DNA of 9,170 nucleotides from Synechococcaceae cyanobacterium (GTDB taxonomy: Bacteria > Cyanobacteriota > Cyanobacteriia > PCC-6307 > Cyanobiaceae), in NCBI GenBank assembly GCA_947460085.1, contig CANHGA010000072.1, positions 1 to 9,170 on the forward strand. Reading direction: 5' to 3'. The notes below the pieces were generated by a model that saw nothing but the letters and a program-made list of their open reading frames with translations, was not told the DNA's origin and did not search any database. Positions 6,311 to 9,170 of the stretch are shown one piece after another. How positions within the stretch are numbered: position 1 is the stretch's first letter; the number at the start of each line of letters is the position of its first letter. Both the position numbers and the translations under genes were made by a program.

Positions 6311-8479
6311 TTAGGGATTGGTTGCTCGGATGATCTCGCCCCAGAGCCCTGCGGCAAGGGCACTGGAGGCTTGGGTGGGGCTGTTGTCGTCATTGCCCAG
6401 CCAGATGCCAATCACCCAGTGGCGCCTCGGTTCGTAACCGATGAACAGCAGGTCACGACCGCCATTGGTGGTGCCTGTTTTGCCACCTTCTTGGCCCCCC
6501 AGGTAGGCGGGCGTTCCGGTGCCCCGTTGCACCACGGCCCGCAGCAGTTGTTGCATGGTCTGGGCTTGGGCCACCGTGGCGATGCGTCGGCCTGGGGCGC
6601 TGGTTTGTTGGGGATTGCCAGCTGGCCTGCACTGGTCGACCGCTCCTCCAGTGCAGGCTTCCGCATCGGTGAGCCGGCGGATGGTGGTTGGGGCATGCCA
6701 AACCCCGTTGTTGGCGATGGCCCCATAGGCAGCGGTGAGTTCCACCAGGTTCACTTCGCTCTGGCCGAGCACCAGGCCAGGCACCGGGGCCAAGGGGCTG
6801 GTGATGCCGAGATCCAGGGCCTTCTGCACCACGGCTTCCAGGCCGACCCGCTGGCCCAGGCGCAACGCGGCGGTGTTGCTGCTGCTGGAAAAGGCAGAGC
6901 TGAGGCTGAGCCTGCCCCTGCAGTCGGAGCCGTAGAACTGACCCCGCCAGAGCAGTGGGGAACAGCTGATCGAATCGCCCGGTTTGGCACCTTTTTCCAC
7001 GGCGACCAGATAGGGAATCAGCTTGAAGGCGCTTCCCGGTTGCCTGAGCGCCATCGAAGCCCGATTGAACTGGCTTTGGCGGTAATCGCGGCCACCGGCA
7101 ATGGCCAGGATGCCACCGTTACGGCTATCCAATGCCACCACGGCCCCCTCTTGAATGCCCAGGCCCCGGCTTGCCGCCAGCCGTTGCCGCAGCAGCTGTT
7201 CAATCTGGGTTTGCAGGGTGGGGTTGAGGTAGGTGTCGATGAGGAAATTTCCCTCCGAGGCCACACTGCTGCCGACCGATTGTTCGAGATCACGCCGTAC
7301 CTGATCGCTGTAAAAGGGCGCCCCTTTGCCCTGTTGGTTGGCCTTGCAGGCATTGGGGGCAAGCTGGATGGCGCGGCGCCTGGCTTGGCGGGCCTGGTCG
7401 TCGCTGATGCGACCGGTGTCGGCCATCTTGGCCAGCACGCTGTTGCGCGCTTCCAGCGCTGCGCCCGGATCAAAACAGGGGTCGTAGCCGTTTGGCGATG
7501 GAAGCAGCCCCACCAGGAGGGCGGCTTCCGGCAGGGTGAGCTTTGCGGCCGGGTGGCCGAAGTAATGGCGTGATGCGTCTTCGAAGCCCCAGCCCACCCC
7601 CAGGTACACGCGGTTGAGATAGCTCAGCAGCACATCCCTTTTGCTAAACCGGGCTTCGATTTGCAGGGCCACCAGCAATTCCCGCCACTTGCGCTCCAGG
7701 GTTTCCCCCTGGCCAACCTGGTCCGGATAGAGGGTGCGGGCCAGCTGTTGGGTCAAGGTGCTGCCCCCTTCCAGCACGCGACCCCCCACCAGGTTGGTGA
7801 GTAGGGCCCGGGCCGTGCCCACCGGATCGACCCCGGGGTGCCACCAGAAGCGGCTGTCCTCGCTAGCCAGTAAGGCATCGATCAAGACCGCCGGGTAATG
7901 GCGTAAGCCATTGGGTTCGTGGTGCCGCAGGGCATCCACGGAGGTGATCGGTTTGCCCGCTTGGTCGTAGAGCACCAGGGGTCCCCGCACGCTGGCCAGG
8001 CTGCCCCGGATTGGCGATTGGGTCACCGAAATGCCAAGCACCAGCAAGCCACTGGCGGCCACGGTGGCCAGGCCCAGGCTGGCTGAGCGCACGAGCTTGT
8101 GGAGTTTGGGGATCGGTCGGATTTGGAAATCCAGCTCTGGTAGCCCTGCCTGCTGGCTGGGGCCAAAGCGAACGTTGTCGCCGTCGCTCAGCAGCAGCTG
8201 GCGGATGCGTCGCCCCTGCCACCACAGGCCATTGGTCGACGCCTGGTCACTGAGGAGCCAGTTATGGCCCCGTTGTTCGAGCAGGGCGTGGTGGCGACTG
8301 ACGGCGCTGTGCTCGATCTTGATCTGACAATCGCTATCGCGACCGATCTGATAAGCACCGCCATGGAGGGGCACCACCCTGGGCGGCTGGCCTGGCAGGT
8401 GCACCAGCGCCTGGACCTGCGCTGGCTGGATCAGCCGCCGCCAGCGACGGCCTAGGGCCTCAAGCGCTGCGCTTGCCAT
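6311..8479 (-). CDS. Class A penicillin-binding protein (PBP1-type) with N-terminal FHA domain
   Basis: This bifunctional peptidoglycan synthase polymerises glycan strands from lipid II and cross-links peptides in the periplasm. The 722 aa read in order as follows. A cytoplasmic FHA domain spans about 25-120 (GRDSDC 46-51, SRHH 61-64, TNG 82-84). One membrane helix lies at about 132-152. The GT51 transglycosylase has catalytic Glu207 in EDSRFWWH, EGGSTLTQQLA (237-247), RKWRE (263-267) and YLNRVYLG. The transpeptidase has Ser483 in SAFK, SSN at 533-535 and KTG at 667-669. All catalytic motifs are intact. The ATG at 8479 has a strong Shine-Dalgarno (GAGGGG just upstream, inside lspA) and overlaps the lspA end by 20 bp. 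FHA domains bind phosphothreonine, so regulation by a Ser/Thr kinase is likely but inferred; no kinase is in the window. FHA-fused PBPs occur in other cyanobacteria. Confidence 0.95.
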   Translation of the reverse strand: MASAALEALGRRWRRLIQPAQVQALVHLPGQPPRVVPLHGGAYQIGRDSDCQIKIEHSAVSRHHALLEQRGHNWLLSDQASTNGLWWQGRRIRQLLLSDGDNVRFGPSQQAGLPELDFQIRPIPKLHKLVRSASLGLATVAASGLLVLGISVTQSPIRGSLASVRGPLVLYDQAGKPITSVDALRHHEPNGLRHYPAVLIDALLASEDSRFWWHPGVDPVGTARALLTNLVGGRVLEGGSTLTQQLARTLYPDQVGQGETLERKWRELLVALQIEARFSKRDVLLSYLNRVYLGVGWGFEDASRHYFGHPAAKLTLPEAALLVGLLPSPNGYDPCFDPGAALEARNSVLAKMADTGRISDDQARQARRRAIQLAPNACKANQQGKGAPFYSDQVRRDLEQSVGSSVASEGNFLIDTYLNPTLQTQIEQLLRQRLAASRGLGIQEGAVVALDSRNGGILAIAGGRDYRQSQFNRASMALRQPGSAFKLIPYLVAVEKGAKPGDSISCSPLLWRGQFYGSDCRGRLSLSSAFSSSSNTAALRLGQRVGLEAVVQKALDLGITSPLAPVPGLVLGQSEVNLVELTAAYGAIANNGVWHAPTTIRRLTDAEACTGGAVDQCRPAGNPQQTSAPGRRIATVAQAQTMQQLLRAVVQRGTGTPAYLGGQEGGKTGTTNGGRDLLFIGYEPRRHWVIGIWLGNDDNSPTQASSALAAGLWGEIIRATNP

Positions 8480-8927
8480 TGCCCCTCACCAGATCGATCG
8501 CAAAACACAGCACCGCCAGATTGATGGCCACATCGGCCCCATTGAAGATCGGAAAGTCGATCGGCACCAAGGCCACGAAATCGACCACGGCCCCAGAGCG
8601 CCACCGATCCAGGCCATTGCCAATGGCACCGCCCAACACCAAGGCGAGGCCGAGTTGGCGGGCCAGCGATAGGGGCCCCTGGCGTTCCAGCCAAACCACA
8701 ACAGCGATGGCCACCGCCAGGCTCACCAAACCCAGGGCCTGGGGGGAACCGCTGAACAGGCTGAAGGCTGCCCCGGTGTTGGTTGTGAGCTGGAAGTGCA
8801 CCAGCCCTGGCAGCCAAACCCGTGAGCCGTAGGCCGGCAGATGGGTGAGGGCCCAATGCTTGCTGAGTTGGTCAAGTACGACCACCAGGCCTGCCAGTCC
8901 ATAGATCAACGAACGGGAGCGCTTCAC
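8460..8927 (-). CDS. lspA: Lipoprotein signal peptidase (signal peptidase II)
   Basis: LspA is the integral-membrane aspartyl protease that cleaves signal peptides from diacylglyceryl-modified prolipoproteins. The 155-aa product has the family's usual size and four hydrophobic helices (about 8-22, 63-80, 92-105, 132-147). Conserved motifs are DQLSK (19-23), NTGAAF (50-55), GNGLDR (103-108) and the catalytic pair Asp116 (VVDFV) and Asp132 (NGADVAIN). The last motif usually reads N-x-A-D, which fits. The start is the GTG at 8927: it overlaps the bioY stop as GTGA and gives a short KRSR N-terminus. Reading further upstream in this frame gives only Pro/Arg-rich shadow sequence. It is followed by the PBP start, which overlaps its end by 20 bp. 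Confidence 0.95.
   Translation of the reverse strand: MKRSRSLIYGLAGLVVVLDQLSKHWALTHLPAYGSRVWLPGLVHFQLTTNTGAAFSLFSGSPQALGLVSLAVAIAVVVWLERQGPLSLARQLGLALVLGGAIGNGLDRWRSGAVVDFVALVPIDFPIFNGADVAINLAVLCFAIDLVRGNGKRSA
8461..8475 (-). repeat. Small hairpin just inside the PBP start, in the lspA/PBP overlap
   Basis: In the mRNA sense the sequence is CAAGCG-CAG-CGCTTG, a perfect 6-bp stem with a 3-nt loop, beginning five bases into the PBP coding sequence. It lies within the 20-bp overlap between the lspA end and the PBP start, next to the GAGGGG ribosome-binding site. It could tune re-initiation after lspA translation, but a short GC-rich stem like this may be chance in a GC-rich genome. Confidence 0.35.
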
Positions 8928-9129
8928 GGCTCCACCAACACCAAACGCCGCAGGGGAAGGGCCACAACGGCCACCGCGCAAATCAACAGCAGCTGGGGAA
9001 TCAGGGGCGCCAGGGTGTAGCTCACCAGCAAGGGGCCCAGGTTTGCTCTCCACTGCCCCACCAGGGCTCCAAGCAGCAGGTTGGCTACGCCGCACAGTTG
9101 CATCACGCCGAGGCCCACGGCGCAGGAGG
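8924..9129 (-). CDS. bioY: BioY-like biotin transporter S component, C-terminal fragment
   Basis: BioY is the substrate-binding membrane subunit of ECF-type biotin importers. Only the last 69 or so codons are trustworthy: an Ala/Leu/Val-rich membrane protein tail with GLGVMQLCGVANLLLGALVG, then LLVSYTLAPLIPQLLLICAVAVVALPLRRLVL, two helices flanking a Pro-containing turn. This matches the C-terminal part of cyanobacterial BioY proteins from memory, and the position directly before lspA with a 4-bp stop/start overlap also fits. The reading frame stays open to 9170, but bases after about 9124-9129 are a fold-back copy plus adapter and should not be translated. No ATPase or EcfT gene is in view. 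The family call is moderately sure because so little of the protein is present. Confidence 0.65.
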
Positions 9130-9154
9130 CCTGGTGGGGCAGTGGAGAGCAAAC
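9041..9154. repeat. Terminal inverted repeat (29 of 30 bp), probable fold-back library chimera
   Basis: Bases 9041-9065 (starting GTTTGCTCTCCACTGCCCCA) recur as an exact reverse complement at 9130-9154. With one mismatch (9066/9129) the arms extend to 9041-9070 and 9125-9154, enclosing 54 bp. The inner arm encodes a sensible BioY stretch (ALVGQWRANL). The outer arm runs straight into adapter sequence. The outer arm is therefore best read as an artefact of strand fold-back at a GGAG microhomology during library making, not as a genomic repeat. Confidence 0.85.
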
Positions 9155-9170
9155 GTGTGCTCTTCCGATC
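9153..9170 (+). other. Illumina TruSeq read-2 adapter remnant at contig end
   Basis: The last 18 bases, ACGTGTGCTCTTCCGATC, match the 3' part of the standard TruSeq read-2 adapter exactly (the adapter continues with T). The AC at 9153-9154 may instead belong to the inverted repeat, leaving a minimum 16-nt match. This is sequencing vector, not genome. Confidence 0.95.

Noticed and set aside
6197..7573. A 458-codon open frame on the plus strand
   Set aside because: It is antisense to the PBP transpeptidase region and the GTPase start, and shows no family motif. Stop codons are rare on this strand because of high GC.
8928..9152. Extension of the lspA frame upstream to a 230-residue protein
   Set aside because: The extra residues are Pro/Arg/Gly-rich, overlap bioY out of frame and run into the fold-back artefact. 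LspA proteins begin close to the GTG at 8927.

Overview
This 9.2 kb window is GC-rich, gene-dense cyanobacterial chromosome. It most likely comes from a phycobilisome-containing picocyanobacterium of the Synechococcus/Cyanobium group. The evidence is an allophycocyanin beta-18 (ApcF) gene, a cyanobacterial-type GlnA under a textbook NtcA-type promoter, an FHA-fused class A penicillin-binding protein and a DUF697 GTPase. A phycobilisome gene argues against Prochlorococcus. The species assignment is inference; no rRNA marker is present.

Left part (1-2645): glnA (N-terminal 215 codons, minus strand) is cut by the left edge. It is divergent from apcF (plus strand) across a 208-bp intergenic region that holds an NtcA box plus -10 element for glnA and a perfect 16-bp palindrome of unknown role near apcF. 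apcF is followed on the same strand by a class V aminotransferase (serine/alanine-glyoxylate type, photorespiration). Ammonium assimilation, light harvesting and glyoxylate transamination thus lie side by side.

Middle part (2611-4823): the tRNA adenosine deaminase gene tadA runs on the minus strand. Its 3' end overlaps the aminotransferase by 35 bp, and only 33 bp separate it from a divergent group II PLP-dependent decarboxylase. The decarboxylase stop overlaps the start of a small single-pass membrane protein, whose 3' end overlaps a convergent GTPase gene.

Right part (4756-9170, all minus strand): a tightly packed apparent operon in transcription order bioY (partial) - lspA - FHA-domain class A PBP - DUF697 membrane GTPase. 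Junctions overlap by 4 and 20 bp, and the last is nearly adjacent. It couples a biotin transporter component, lipoprotein signal peptidase, peptidoglycan synthesis and a membrane GTPase. Apart from bioY it is an envelope cluster.

The last roughly 45 bp are not trustworthy genome sequence. The contig ends in an 18-nt match to an Illumina TruSeq read-2 adapter, preceded by a fold-back inverted copy of DNA lying about 90 bp inside. I see no mobile element, CRISPR, tRNA or rRNA. No clearly new system is visible; the most interesting biology is the FHA-PBP/GTPase operon, the glnA-apcF control region and the decarboxylase with an altered lysine motif.
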